From positions 6,052,501 through 6,116,500 of the forward strand of contig NC_044600.1 of the NCBI RefSeq assembly GCF_901933205.1: a stretch of DNA of 64,000 bases. The letters are read 5' to 3'. A program made the translations under genes and the position numbers. Under the pieces are notes generated by a model that saw only the letters and a program-made list of their open reading frames with translations, made no database searches and had not been told where the DNA came from. The stretch is from Camarhynchus parvulus (lineage: Eukaryota > Chordata > Aves > Passeriformes > Thraupidae). This document shows positions 1 through 49,044 of the stretch, in pieces. Position 1 is the stretch's first letter; the number at the start of each line of letters is the position of its first letter.

Positions 1-788
1 CTGGCAAGGACAGAAATGTGACTGCTGAGCACCCGGGGGTCTGCAGGGCAGACCAAGACCCAGCCGGACAGGCCATAGGAAAAACATCCCAGGTGGAAAA
101 CAGGAGCCAGCCATCGTTGGGGGATTTCCAAGGTGATCTTCCTTGGCAGGCCTTGTGCTGCAGCCTGTCCTCTCCATCGCTCGTGTCTCGGCAGTGCAGG
201 CCAGTCCCAGGGCTGAGCTGACCACAGCAGATCCCACAGTGGCTGCAGGGCCCGTGAACTCCTCAGCCACAAATTTGCCTTGTCCCCCAGCTCTGCTCTG
301 CTTCTCTTCTGCAGTGTTTGAACTTATCTGCCTCCCAGCACCATAGTGCAAACAAAGCAAAGAAGGAGGCTGGCGACATAACCCACACCCAAACGCGGAG
401 CTGCAACGTGCTTTGTGTTGTATTCTTTTTATAAAAATCACCCCAAACCCACCAACCACTGGCACTTCTTCTGCTGTCCCATGGCCCTGGGCTGCTGGAG
501 TCACAGTGACAAACAGAGGAGAACACTCAGACATGGTGCCACTGCCCCCACCAGTCCCTGTCCATCACTGTGAGCAGCTGGTGCCAGGCAGAGGTCGGTG
601 CCAGGGGTTCAGTTCAGAGGTACCTCAGGAAAATAGTAATCTCAGGAATCCCAGCAGGTCTGTCACTGCCTGTCCTCTTGGCCACCGCCACAGAGGGATT
701 CCCCAAGGCACTGCAGGACAGTAGTGCAGAAGTAACAGGCAGGAGATGGCTGGAATGGGGGTGGCAGCACGGGGGTCCCTCTGAAAGA
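1..788 (-). other. AR: AR proximal 3'UTR (runs off window)
   Basis: This stretch follows the AR stop codon on the minus strand and should be the start of the 3' untranslated region. I see no minus-strand AATAAA or ATTAAA (plus-strand TTTATT or TTTAAT), so cleavage probably occurs beyond the left edge of the window. Mammalian AR has a 3'UTR of several kilobases, so a long one is expected here. The short open frames in this stretch show no recognisable protein and are treated as chance. The downstream neighbour cannot be seen. Confidence 0.7.
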
Positions 789-35597
<34,809 letters not shown>

Positions 35598-35692
35598 GCT
35601 CGCCGAGCGCGGGGCAGCGATCGCTGCGGCGGCGGAGCGAGGCGAGGGCGGAGAGCCTTGGCAGCGCTCCCGGCCCGACCCCCGCGGGCCGC

Positions 35693-35722
35693 CTACCCGC
35701 GGCGCTGCTCCGCGGCGCCCAT
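35693..35722 (-). other. nine-codon upstream ORF in AR 5' leader
   Basis: A minus-strand ATG (35720-35722) in strong context GCCATGG opens a frame reading MGAAEQRRG and stops at TAG (35693-35695), 95 nt before the AR start codon. If the leader includes it, scanning ribosomes would often initiate here and must reinitiate at AR, lowering translation. Whether it is transcribed depends on the start site, which I cannot place. Confidence 0.55.
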
Positions 35723-35811
35723 GGCAGTGCCCGCCGGGCTCGGAGCTCGGTGAGCGCAACAGGCAGGGAAAGTTGTCGGCGGGGTCGCGGGCAGGTGCGG
35801 CGGCGGAGCGA

Positions 35812-35840
35812 GGGGCGGGCGGGGGCGGCCGCGGGGAGGG
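35812..35840 (+). promoter_or_regulatory. G-quadruplex candidate, AR template strand
   Basis: The plus strand has G-runs of 4, 3, 5 and 4 with short loops (GGGGCGGGCGGGGGC followed by GGCCGCGGGGAGGG), satisfying the usual four-run quadruplex pattern. It lies about 215 bp upstream of the AR start codon on the template strand and also offers Sp1/KLF-type GC boxes. Confidence 0.55.
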
Positions 35841-36086
35841 AGGCGCGGCGGGGAGACCGCCCCGCTCGGGGCTCCGCCGCGATTAACTCTGTGACGGCCG
35901 CGGCGGCAGCGGCGCCCGGCCGGCCCCGGCTCGGCGCGACCCCAGCGGAGGCCCCGGAGCAGCGCGGCCGCGGGCCGCAGCCCCGCCGCAGTATCCGGGC
36001 TCGGCGCCCCGGCGGGCAGCTCGGAGCTGGATGAACCCGCCCGGCCCGGCCCGCCGGGGACATCGCCCGGCACCGCGGCCCCGGCT

Positions 36087-36114
36087 GGGCGGGACGGGGC
36101 GGCGATGGGGGCGG
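36087..36114 (+). promoter_or_regulatory. three clustered GC boxes (Sp1-type)
   Basis: GGGCGGGA (36087-36094), GGGGCGG (36096-36102) and GGGGGCGG (36107-36114) lie within 28 bp, about 490-515 bp upstream of the AR start codon. Human AR transcription depends on an Sp1 site in a TATA-less promoter, so this is a reasonable core-promoter candidate. Orientation does not matter for Sp1. Confidence 0.5.
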
Positions 36115-36460
36115 TGGCCGCCCGGGGTCCCAGCTGGGCTGCTGATGGAGCGGGTGCGTGCGGGCCGCCCGCCCCGGGCCGCCTCGGCTGCTCCCCGGCT
36201 CTCCCCCCGGCTGACAGCTGGCGCAGCTGGGCGGACTTGGTCAGAAAAATGCTCCTTTTGGCGCTGGCGGGTCGGCGCTCAGCTGCTCCCCACCCTCGGC
36301 TGGGCCCGAGGAGACCCCCGCACCTCTTGGTTCGGTTCCTGCCTGAGGACCTTCCTTCCGCCCGCTTCCACCTCCCAGCGCCCCGCGTCGTGCCACAGCC
36401 CCCGCCTGGCAAAGCACGAACCATCCCGGAGGCATCCCCGCCCGGGTCACGCACTGGGAT

Positions 36461-39400
36461 GAAAAACACCTCGCTAGCAGAGAGAATTAGTGCAGGACCT
36501 ACCGTAAACAAGGCTTGAGCTCCCCTTGCTGGTTCTGGAATAGCAATCCTAAAGCAACTTCTGGGAGGCACCATCCCCAGGAAACCTGGGAATGGAATCA
36601 TTTTCATTCGAGGGAGCTTAAAACAAGCCCGTTACTTTGAACCCCTTTGAAGACAAAGGGGAAAAAAGTCATAAATAAGCGGAGCCCGTGGGGAAAACAG
36701 AGAGACGTATCCCATCTTTTAAAAGCCTTTTTACAAGCTGTGGATGATAAAAATAAAAATCGAAGTCCAGCCAAGCAAAATTTGGCAATGTCCTCCATCC
36801 TGCCTGCGGGATCGGAGCAGCTGGGGGAGGAGGGATGTGCGCCGTGGGGACGGGGTCACTGCCAGTGCCTGCTGCAGCCCAGCACGGCTGAGGGCAGGGA
36901 CTGCCACCCCTGGGGCCTAGGGGCCCAGGACTGTGCCCAGCTCTCCCTGGCCCCCAGTGAGAAGGAACATTTGCAGAGAAACCTCATCAGCTCTTGCATG
37001 TGGTGAAACACCAAGATGGGCTCTGCTGCCAGGTCCCACAGCCCCTAAAGCACTGAAGGCAGCTCAGCTAACATCCGAGATGGTAAAAACCAAGGGAGAT
37101 GCTGTAAGATATCTGCTGCCCAGTGCATGTGGGTTCCAGTGTTTTTGTTGTTCCATCCTTTCAGAGCTGACAGGCTCCTGGAGTGAAATATACAGACTGT
37201 GGCAAATACCTAGGGGAGGGTTCTCACTGTCAGCCTCAAGAACTGTATTGAGAAGGGCTGAGGGCTGGGGCTGCAGCGTGGGATCACTGCAGGAACAAGG
37301 GCCTCTATGCCTCAAACAAGACATGGGCTGTGATCAGAGAGCTTTGCTTGACCCCACTGTTCCCACAAGGAGGAAACATCCTCAGCTTGTACACCCTGAA
37401 ACACCACAACCTGCAAAGACCTCAGCACCACAGTTCAGAATTCTGATGTTCAAACAACCATCCTGTCTGGGATGGGACCTGTTGGGGCCTCAGCTCCTGG
37501 CTCTGGAGCTTTGGCTTTGGTGCTGTTTGTGTTGCCTTTCCCATCTCTGCAGCATCCACAGGATTTTCCCCTGTCTGAGTGTTGCTGTGGGGTTTTTGGA
37601 ATGTTGATCACTGCAGAGGTGCAGAAAGCGAGACTGCAAAATGGTTTGTGTACTTCAGCCTGCAGAGCCAACACTTTAGTTCTGACTGATGATCTGTGGT
37701 AAAGATGTTTTTAATTTATTTCTTGAACAGGCATCTTCCAAGGTTTTGTTTTTTTTTTTAACTTGGTCCTCACATTTCATTTAAAATTGATGAAATGTTA
37801 GTGGATTTTCTGGCTGTATATGTGCACGACTGCATATGCTAGGCTTAAAGGCTCTGTGAATTTTAATCTTTATACTTGGTTGCTGAAGTCATCACTTCTA
37901 GAGGTTCATCACAGTGTTCTAGAGGTGTCCTTTTCTCAGCTTGAATTTGATATGGATTTCAATTATACTTTCCCATTCTCCCAGCAACACATATTCAGGT
38001 AATTTATATTTGTAAATGTGATTTTGTGTTATTGTGAAATGTGAAAATGTGTTATTAAAGTATGAATTTAACATCCCATACAGGTATTTGTAAGATTTTC
38101 TGCACAGGCTGAGGTCTGAGCTGTTTGGTCTTTCAGTTCCAAGTCAATTTTTAAATGCACGAGGAGTTAAAAAAATTGAAGATGGTGGACTCGACTGTGT
38201 GTCATAGAACAGGCACTCTGCCTGGCCTCATAGAAAGCAGAGTGAGCTCCAGCTTGGGCAGGGGGAGATGCTGAGGAAACCAAATCCAGCAAAACACTTT
38301 GACACATCTTCGTCTTGAAGTGTATAAATAGTCCCAATGAAATCTAGGAAATACTCCTGTGCTTAAGGTTAAGGATTTCCTTAAGTGCTTTGCTGGATCA
38401 GTACCAAGGTGATTATTTACAAAGAGCTGTCATAAACATTGGACACCAAGAAAAAACTTTTTCTGATAAAATCCTTTGGCTCAGAATGTCCTGTGTGACT
38501 GCTCAGAACTGCAGCAAACAATATTTTTCAGAGATAGGGGCCATTCCATGAAAAATTTCCCTCTAGACCCAAGAGTAACAGGTGGTCCTTTGTTTTGTTG
38601 CCTGAAAAAACCTTTAAAACCAGGTGATTCTCTAAGAACTCAAATCTACAGCCACAGAGAGCTCAATTGTTATCAGGACAGTTCCACAGAACTTGCCAGG
38701 AACAGAATCAATCATTTTTCACCATTAATCTTTAGTAAAATGAGGCCAGTAACACAGAGTCTGACAGTTTTGCTTCCATTCCTTGAAGCCAGTTGCAGGC
38801 ATAACCCATTAGCCATCACTTACTGAATTACTCTGATTACACTCCTCCTTTTGTACCATGCCAGCTGTGAGCAGATGTCAACAGCTGTGAACCTGTCTCT
38901 GAACCTGCCCTGCCAACATCCCCTAAACGGTGAACTCACGGAGTTTTTTTCCAGCTGCTTAAAAAAAGAGGAATCGTTTCTGTGGAGCATTGAAAATGAT
39001 GGCAGAGATTCAGAAAGGATCACAAGCACAAGTGCTGTATCCCTCTCCCACCAGGGCAGAGGCAGCTGGATGAGCCAGAGGCACTGTGAGCCCCAGTGGT
39101 GCCTGTGCAGGTTGGGATGTGCCTCTGCTCTCACCCAATTGCCTCTCAGCGAGGGAGACACGGTGATTTAGGGGAAAGCAGCACAAACAGGTGAGGGAGA
39201 CTGGTTTGTACTCCCCTGGATGCTGTGGCCAGGGTGGGAGCCCATTAGGGCTGCAGGAGCAGCCAGCCCAGCCTTTCCACCACCCACACCCGTGGACAGC
39301 AACCAGGCAGGAGCCTGTAAAACGCCAGGCTCATTAGTGCTGCCTCCCACAGCTTTTCCTCATTATTCTGTGCACTCTATTATGCTTAAGCTGCTTAGAG

Positions 39401-42400
39401 CTATACAACAATACAGTTTTCTTAAGATTTTAGCCATTTGTGTAAATCCTGGACTGCTGACTGCCTTGTCTTATCAGACAGGTATGTGAGTTCACATGGG
39501 TGTGTTAAGAGTCTTCAAAATTTGCCCTTGCAGGAAGGTGCAGACAATGTTTTCACTTTCATCTATTTTAATTCTGAACATTAATGATGTCTCACATCTC
39601 TTGTAGCTTGCACCTTTCTGATTTAGGGCACAGGTTGCTTAACTCTTCCTTGCACCTCTCCGTAGTGGCCAACACTGATGCTGTTTTTACCCAAAAAAGC
39701 CCAAAGCTCGGGTGCCCCTGGAGCAGGAATCATCTGTCCCTCACTGCTGCCCTCAGTGAGTTTTGATCAAGCATTTGGGACAGATCAGAGAGAGGATCCT
39801 GCTGTGCTGTGCTCATGTCACCCTGCAAGCCTTCTCTCAGCAGGGGGGGTTGATTGAGCATTGTCACCTCTCAAAACCCAGGAGAAAAAGAGTTTGACAA
39901 AGACCTGGCTCCCAGCAGGACTCCCTGGCTGGACCCTGCCCAGGGGTGGCATCAGCCCAGCAGCATCAGAGGGAGGCAGACCTGCACAGTGCCTCTCAAA
40001 TGCCTTTGTTTGCATCTTGGAACAAATCCTGCTTTAAATACAGGGCTAAGCAATGTCTTAGGTAATACTTCTGGAACAGTTACAGTCACCTGAAGTGTTT
40101 TTCTTCTCTTTGCCCAAATTCATCCCTGTCACCTCCACAGAATCACTAGCATGTTTTCCTTCTCTGACAGCTTGGAGGCTGATTTCCAGAACAGCCTGTT
40201 CATGCACCTTGGTGAGATGACTGAAGTGCTTGGTCCAGTTGATCAATCCTTGCAGTGCTGAGAACAACACAAATCTTCACTCCTAATGAAACACACATTT
40301 GAACTGTTTCCCATGTCTTACACAATTGCCTTTTGGGCAGAGTTTGGAGTTTCTCAGGAGCCAGGGAGGTGATACACAAGTTTGTGATGAATTCCAGTAT
40401 GAAATCTGGTCCAAGGTAACAACACTGGCAGATCCATTTTCCCAGCCTGCAGCTGGGAGAAGCCTGGGATAAGCCCACTTCCACTGCTTGGCAGGGATGC
40501 CCACCTAAAGTGAGATGCCAGAGGCTGATGAAGGTTCAGTGGCCTCACTGGAGCCTGTGGGCACTTTGGGCTGCCCTCAGCAGGTCAGGACTCATCCAAG
40601 CTTCAGTGTGGAGCTGTGGTTATTGGTGAGTACCCTGAGGATCTCAAGAAGTGTCAGAATGTTTTCCTTTATCTACAGTTCCTAATTCTGCTGTGCTCAG
40701 CAGGCACAGCCCTTCCCCAGCACACCTCAGAGGTCACTGTACACTGCAATTTCCAACAGTGCTGTTTAAACACATCTAAAGAATATCAGAGAGGGGAGGT
40801 GTGTGCCAGGGCTCAGCTGAGAGGCACTGAGAGGATGAGGTTGTGTTGATCAAATGTAGGAGCTGCTGTGGGAAGAAAACTGCCCATTGGAAACTTTGAT
40901 GAAACAACACATCTTTCATGTTGCCAAGCACAGCTCACAAAAACTCCTATGCAATGTCCTAGAGGGGAAAGACTGCATAATTTACTTCATAGGCATATTT
41001 TTACTGATACTTGGATTCTGAGGTGTCCATTCTTTCATCAGGAAAACCTCCCATGCCTTTTTAACTCATTCCTCTTGTACCTTGACTTCTGTCTACGTCC
41101 TCTCCATCTGCTGACTCTGAACTCCTTGCCTTCCTCCACTGAGCAGGGAGTTCTTCCTGCATGGGCTGGTGTGACAAGAACTTTTTGTGGCCTTTGGAGC
41201 CAGCCAAGCTTCTGAAAGGGAGAGTTTCCATCTCTCCTGTTCTCTGTGGTTCCTTTCCTGCACAACACCCGCTCTGGGGCACTCACTGGGAGGCAGGTCC
41301 TGAGATGCTGCCACTGCATTCCCCACTGGAGACTGCACAGCACCCCAGGAGAACAGGCAAGGTGGATCAGGGGTGTCCTTGGGCTCACCCCTGGAGAGGT
41401 AAATCCAGGCCTGGCTGGTGTTCACTGCTTCTTGCACTTTCTGAAGCACTTCCCTGCCCCTCTGGTATAAGGAGGAAGTGTGCTTGGTAGTAAATTAAAG
41501 GGAAAACTAGAATAGTGCATCCCCAAGGGAAACAGTAGAGATGAAAAGTATTCATCACAGCATGCCTCACTTAGATGACCTGGAAAAAAGTCATAAATGT
41601 GGGTAGTGTAGTGTCTCCAAAGTGCCTCCAGGGAATCAAAACAAATGAACCTTTAAGCACAGGAGTCTGAAGTCACCAGGACAGCTCCAACACAGAGGTG
41701 AGAATAATTTACAGAAAACCCAGAGAGGCCAAATGGGTTTGTGTTCCCCACGTGTTCTCCTGCAGCACAAAAGTAACCTGCTGGTGGAACAGGTTCCCAG
41801 TGATTTATCTCCTGCTGCCTTTCAATTAGTATTGAAAATTTTTGACTTATAGTGTAAAAACCTGTTAGTGACATCATTCCAGGGCAGTAAATCTTGGCCT
41901 GAGGAGGCCACAGAGACTCCCAGCCCTCTGCACCTTGGGCAGAGGTGCAATTTCTATAGTGCTGCTGCTGTGGGCAGTGGCATGGGGTGTTCATTCCTTA
42001 GGCTTTGCCTTTGCTGCTCCAACTCCAGCCCCAGCAGCACGCACAGAAGGGTGTGCACACACCTCAGTCTGGTCCCATACTGGGAACAGAGGTTGCAGCC
42101 CTTCTCTGACACTTCAGGGCACTGGCCAGAGACCAGACATGCTACCAAACTGAGTGTTGATCTGGGCCTTGCTCAACCAATAACTGACATTTATTGACTT
42201 TGAAAATTTTAATTTGTATCTGGAACCATATTGCCCAAAGCCTCCTTTGTAGAGCTCATTATTGTTTTTCATGTGATGCTTTCTGGGTACTTCCATAAAC
42301 TGTTGTTGCATGTTTCCTTGGGAAGTCTCCGTGGTTGTAAATCATCAGCAGATGTCTCATCAAGAAACTGGCAGCTTTACTTACAGAAAAATAAGGGGGA

Positions 42401-42890
42401 ACATTTTTCTTGTTCTTACGTAGCTCCCTGTTAATCACAAAGGTCTGCAGTTCCTGTGCATATTTGTATTTTGTTGTTTAGCCTTGCCCCCAAGGAATCC
42501 ATCCCTCTGATATCCAGCCCTATTTTGCAGCAGACACTAGAAGTGCCAGTTCTGTGCTGTCAGGTTTTGCAGTCCTGGTGTCCATGCTGCCCAGAAAGCC
42601 CAGCTCATTACCAGGTCACTAACTGCCCCCACTGTGATCCCCCGGGCGCTTTGCTGTCCCTCTCCCAGCAGATGCAGAGAGCTGCTGGCTCCTTCCTGCC
42701 TGAGGGAGGCCTCAGGGATGGCTGCATGTGCCTCTGCAGCTGGAAGCCAAGCACCACATTTCATTCCATGTCTCCTCTCCTCCTGAGCCTGAGACCACAT
42801 CAGCCACAGCTGGCAGGAAGAGGAGGGGAGTTAAGCCATGCCTCAGTCAGTTCCTGCAGAGCTTTACTTTGCTTGTTTTGATGAATTTTG
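36461..42890. other. AR 5' flank, no gene seen
   Basis: I find no coding exon, RNA gene or recognisable mobile element here. About 37690-38100 is noticeably AT-rich, with a poly-T run near 37749-37760. The rest is of average composition with short, unrecognisable open frames. It may hold distal regulatory DNA for AR, but nothing in the sequence alone proves it. Confidence 0.6.
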
Positions 42891-43369
<479 letters not shown>

Positions 43370-46300
43370 AAAATTCCATTTAGACACAGTTGTAACCCTG
43401 CACAAAGAGTCTGGTGCAGCATCAGGTTCTAACCCGGAGCCAGCCCAAAGCATCAACTTTCTGGCCTTGCTGGCACCAAACAGGCATCTGCCGCTGAGAA
43501 TATAAACCACTGTTGGATGGTGTTTCGTGCTGCAGCACAGCCCAGGTGGGTTACAGAGCTGGCCTAGCACATCCACACACACCCAGCATTTCCTTCAGGC
43601 TGGCACAGTCTGTGGTCCCTTAAGGACACGCTCTGCAGCGCCCATCACTTCTGCAAAGACAGGAGGCTTCTGGTTTTTGTGTTAAAATGTGAACTGTCTC
43701 CCTGGATTTAGAAAGGGGAGGAGGATTTCTTTCCTGTCTGCTGGGGGATGAGCACTGTGTTTGTAAATCTGCAGCAAAACCTGGGGAAAACATCTGAGTT
43801 AGAGAGAACACAGCCTGAAAGGGAAATGGCATTCCCTTGCATCACAGTCTCTGTGAGGTGTCTGCCAACCTTGTTTATCCTATTTTCTGGCAAGCCAAAA
43901 GTTTCAAGCAATTATTTAGTGCTTCATTCCTCTTTACTGGTGCTGCTCACACCAACTCATATCAGCTCATCATTTCTGTGCTATTGGACAAAGTCTTGTT
44001 TGGTGTTACCAAAGCAAAGGCGAACAAAGCTTGAGCAGACTGTTTCAAATCCACTGCCGCTGCTCGGGTCCTGCCTCACAACAGATCTTTGAGCACCTTA
44101 AATCTGTTCTGTCTGCTGAACAGGACCTGAGCTGAGCTGCTTTTCACCTGAAAAACCACAACAACAACAACAACCGCCCAGCCAAAATGTTTTTAGCATT
44201 TTCAGCCCAAGAAAAACAAGTTTAGAAGAAATGCAAAATGTGCATGTCCCAAAGACCACAGTATAGCCAAGAAATAATTTCTCCATTAATATTCATGAAT
44301 TTACCACAGGACAAGGGAAAGGCAAAGGCTGTGCAATTTTTGGCAGCTAAAGAACAGTGAGTTAGACCAGCAGGAGAGGATTCTCTGCCTCTTTCATTTT
44401 GGGGCAGTCGATCCTTCCTTTCCCTTTTTGATCTTCCTACAGCTCTGCAGTAGGACAGCAACCCCTCCTCCAGCAATACCTCTGTGGTTTTTTTAAGCCC
44501 AGTGAGTCCTGCAGAGCTCTCCTGGTGCCAGCAGCCCAGCTGCTGTCCCTGTCTCACACGTGGCAGGTGCCTTTGTCCCCAGCCACAGACATGCATCATC
44601 CTCTGCTGTGTCCAGTGGGGCTTGGAAGATCCTCCAGTCCTGGGACTGAGTTGTCATAGAACAACAATGCAATGAGAAAACTGATTTGAACAAACAAGAA
44701 TGGGTCTGGTTTATGTCTAAATAATTCTGTTAGACCTGGAACACAAACACATTGAGCATTGGGTCAGTAGGCCACAAGACAAAGAGCAAGGAAATGTGGA
44801 TTGGCTGTTTCACACCCAGCGTAACCAGAAAGGCCACAGAGGCCAGGGAGGGGATCTGAGAATGGGATTTCTGCATGTCCTTGAGCATCCACAGTCTTTT
44901 GGGCCCTGATGTTAATGTAGAATCCAAACTATCTGCAGTTTTTGGTGGAATCTAACGAGGCATGAGGAATTCCAGTAGAATCAGAGACCTGATTCAAAGA
45001 AGGAAAGAACAGACTGTGTTGCAATGCTGCAGAGAAGGTTGGAGTCTTATTCATAATCTTCTTGGAAAAAGTATTTAAGAACTGAGAAAAACAGTAACAT
45101 GAAAGGAATCTGTTTTTACCAGTGCAAGAGCAAATATTTAAAGTTCTGTTGAAAAGCTCCAGAGTGTCTCAGAGGCGTGGACTGTATTGATTGTATTTCC
45201 AATTTGTCCTTTTCTCTGCAGAGAAAGGGTCTTTTCAACAGATTATCTGCTCTGGTTGCAACCCTCAGTAATTTCAGTGCTGCCCTTTGGGTAGCTGGGA
45301 TGTGCTGCCCCTGTGCTGCCTAATCTGCCTGTCCATCTGCAAGAGGCTGCCAGGTCCTGCCTTGTGTTTACTGAGTGATTGCTGCCTTCATTGTGTTGAC
45401 TAATTTGGCAAAGTGAAATACAATTCCTTATCCAGCTCTATCTTCTTCTCAGCTGTGAAAGAGGGTTTTGCATGCAATCAGTCTCATGGATTGCTTCCAG
45501 TCACTTTAAGGGTGGGACCTTACTGCTTTTGGAAGAAATTGTAGATTTTGAGGGGAAAATTGGAGGACCAGCAGCTGCACAGGCTACTGTATAATGGTAA
45601 ATAAAGTAAAAAAAATGTTGAGGAAAGAATCACCTTTCATGTCAACCCTCCCTTTCCTTAGGATGGTTAGTGGGTTGCTATGTTGGAAAAACTGTTTTTC
45701 AAGGAGAAAGAAAACTCCATTTCCTCTGTGTAAGGCTACTGGCATGAAAGAGAGAATTCCCTCTGTGAATCTGTCCCTCTCAATGGGCCAGCCCTTCTGC
45801 CTCTGTGCACAGCCCTTCCCCATGCCTCAGCTTTGTTCAGTGCTGCTTTATATATTTGTTTATTCTTTTCCTCATCCACTCACTTCTGCTGCTGCTGCTG
45901 CTGCTGGAACTGGAGGGCGTCCATGGCTTTCCTTGTTCATCCATTTCCATTTCCCACGTGTGGGAGCAGCTCACAGCCCATGTGCAGCCATGGTGAGGAA
46001 ACAAGGTGAGATGTATTTTTGCAGATTGTCATCAATGAAAACACCCCCAAACACATTTGTTGGGTCTCTTGGCTTCCCTGAAAGAGAAGGTTTGAAAAGC
46101 CACATGGGAACTGATCTCACAGGAAGGAAATATTGGGAATGACAAAGGGACATATTAAGGTTAATCATAATTAGGATTGGGTATAAAACAAGAATGATGC
46201 TCTTAGGGCACTCAGGTAAGGAAAAAGTCCAAGGTAAACCAGTTTGGTCTCTGATTCCTTCCAGGGTTTTGCCATCATTCCAACTCACCTGTGAGAGGTG

Positions 46301-48359
46301 CAGAGTGTGCTGGACCCTCCTGTGCTGCTGCAGGGACCCAGCACAGCTCTTGGTCAGGACTCTCAGCATGTTCTGTGCCTCTGCACAACCTCCAGGCCAC
46401 TGCAGGCCCCTTGCACTGATGGAGCAGAGGAACCTGAGTGTGATGTGCATGGGAAAGGGAAAAGGACAGGACACTTCTGCTTCCTCCTCCCTCTGATCCC
46501 CATCAGGGATCACAACTTAGGAACCTGATAGGATCTGAGCAAACTCTTCTTGCAGAAGAATTCCAGGAAGGGTTAGCATAAACCAGCTGAGGAGCTCCTC
46601 ATTCTGTATGTGACTCTGTGGCTCCAGTATCTATCCTGTGCCACTGTGTGTGAGGTTACTTTCATTATCCAGTTTGTTTTCTTCTCACCCAAACATCCAT
46701 TCAGTGCCTCCTTCGGAGGACCACTGGATTGACGTCAGTCTTATTTTCATCTTTCACTCCTCCCTGAGTCATAATCCAGGTCATTCCCTACTGCTCAGTT
46801 TCAATCCAGATTCCAGCACTGGGCAGTGGCTGCCCATTGTCCTTGAGAGTCTATTTGGTAATTGCCTGTCACCCTCAGGAATTCTCTCTCTCCGTGGTGG
46901 AAGTGAGTCAAGGCTGTCACTCCTCGACAGCCTCATGGCCTGAGAGATGGTATTTGGTTGGTTTTCTGCTCCATTCCCACTCCTTTCTTGTGTCTGAACC
47001 ATTCCTGTTGTTCCCACTGAATTTGTAACAAACATTTTAAAGCATTCTCAGTTTATCTGTGGCCATTTGTAAATGTTATCAGCTGTATGTCCTGGCACAT
47101 TTCACATGCAGAGCACTAGGAAATACACCCCAATTAACCTGCCAAGCCTCCTTGTAAGGTGGCTGAGCTTCTGATCCTCCATCTCTCCCTGCTGAAGTTC
47201 TCTGGTTTCTCCAAACTGATGAAGCAGCCAATGCCAGAGCCGAGGTTAAACTCAGAAATCCTCAGCTCCTGCTGCTGGATCTGACCTTGCTGCTCCCACG
47301 GAAACCTCCCCATTCAGTTTGCAACTGGCACATTGCACATTGCACATTGCAATCCACCCCTGCCCACATCACACTGCCAGGAGATTTAACCCCTTCCTGC
47401 CCCTACCACAGGAAAGGCTGCAGGTGTGTGCAGGGATGGGTACAGACACATCCTCCTGCCTGAGAACGGTTCGGGGAGTTTCCCACAAATGTCAGAGGGA
47501 GCCTTTCAGCTTAGTGTGAGATCCATGTTCAGTTTTACATGCCCTGGACTGGGCATCTCCTTTTTGCACTAAAAGTCACAGTAATTACTCTCCCTGTAAA
47601 CAGAGAGTTTAATAGGCTATGGGGAATTCACTTAGCTGAAGCCATGGCAGATTTATAGTTATTAAATGGAATGCCAGGAGGTTGTTAGCACTTTGGGAAT
47701 CCTGCTTTGTTATTTAATAATCACATATTTATGGTTCCCACAGCACATTGTTTTTGTCTTGCTGTTCATTTATGGCAGGTCTATTAAAGTACCACAGGTC
47801 CTGGGCTGTAACTCTCTCCAGCACTGCTGTGATTGCACTTTCATTCTTCTGGGGCTGCTTTGGTGGAGATCAATACCAGAACCCTGGAGAATATAGAGGG
47901 ACCATGTTCTGCCTTATGAAGCAGGCACGAAATGAAGCCTGTGGATGATCTATGATCCCAGGAACACGTTCCTTACAAGAAGGATTTGTTATCTGCAAGC
48001 CCAGGTGCTGGCTCAGAGTGACGTTGGATAGCTCAACCCCCAGCCTGGGTGTGCTGCTGGGCTCTGAGGGGAGGGAGCAGCCCCTCACCCCAAAACTTCA
48101 CAGGCTGTCCTGCCCAGCCCTGCCAGCACATGTCCCTCTGCCTTCTCCAGGCCTTTGTAGGTTTTTTCAGTAAACTTACAAGCCTCAGTCGTTCTCATTT
48201 TTTCTGCTGTTAATTTATCTATCTGCTCTGCTATTCTCCTCCCTCTCCATTGCCATCAAGGCCTGGGGTGTCTGTGAAGCTTTGCCTGAACACCCAACCC
48301 CATGGCATTTGTCACATTTATGGAAGAGAAGAACTAGAACCCAACAGTGCTGCTCAAAA
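43370..48359. other. intergenic, no gene seen
   Basis: I see no coding exon or RNA gene. Small simple repeats are present: an ACA run (44157-44175), a CTG run of about seven units (45887-45906) and three tandem CACATTG units (47330-47352). None lies in a frame that looks coding. Confidence 0.6.
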
Positions 48360-48585
48360 GTTAGGAAATAGGTGAATTTCAGCAAGATTGTTTCACAGAA
48401 AGGGCTGTAAAGTATTGGAAAGGGCTTTCCCTGGGAGATGGTGGAGTCCCCGTCCCTAGAGGTGCCCAAGAAAGGACTGGAGGTGGCACTCAGTGCTCTG
48501 GGCTGGTGACAAGGTGGGGATGGGGCTCACGTTGGATTGGATCATCTTGGAGGTCTTTTCCAGCCGCAGTGATTCTGTGATTGTG
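48360..48585 (+). mobile_element. CR1 LINE 3' end fragment
   Basis: The plus strand carries TTTCACAGAAAGGGCTGTAA, AGTATTGGAAAGGGCTTTCC, then GGGAGATGGTGGAGTCCCCG, TCCCTAGAGGTGCCCAAGAA and, at the end, TCTTGGAGGTCTTTTCCAGC and GATTCTGTGATTGTGTG. This is the CR1 3' region in sense orientation ending in its typical ATTCTGTG-like terminal repeats. It is 5'-truncated and non-coding. Confidence 0.9.
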
Positions 48586-49044
48586 TGAAATGAGATGCAT
48601 TTGTAAAGATCTGATCTTTTAAGGGGCCTTAGAGAGGTAGTCTTATCACAGATGCAATTCTTGTTCTGGAATTCTCTCAAATTCAGGCCACCAATGTGCC
48701 ACTGCCCATCAGTGAGGACGGTGTTTAGGGCAGAGCTTGAGTCTGCTGCACCACAAAGAATTCATCCTTCCAACAGAGTTTTTTACCTCACTTTTTCTTT
48801 TGCAGTGAACAATTCAGATGATGCACTGAAAATCCTTGTCTAAATATCAAATTATTTAGTTGACTCATTCTCACACAGGGAATAACCTGAAGAGTCTTTT
48901 GTTTTCCTCCATCATACCTCTGCCTCTTCTTTAGAAAAACATAAATTTTAAGTTAATGAATAATTTAGAATGCTACAGCTTTTCAGTGAAGTTTTAAAAG
49001 CACATACCAAAATAAACCCAAAGTTTCTACTTTGTACCCAAAAC

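Noticed and set aside
35598..35759. An N-terminal extension of AR upstream of the MEVQLG start, open in frame.
   Set aside because: There is no ATG in that frame; it would need a TTG or CTG start. MEVQLG matches the conserved AR start and has strong context.
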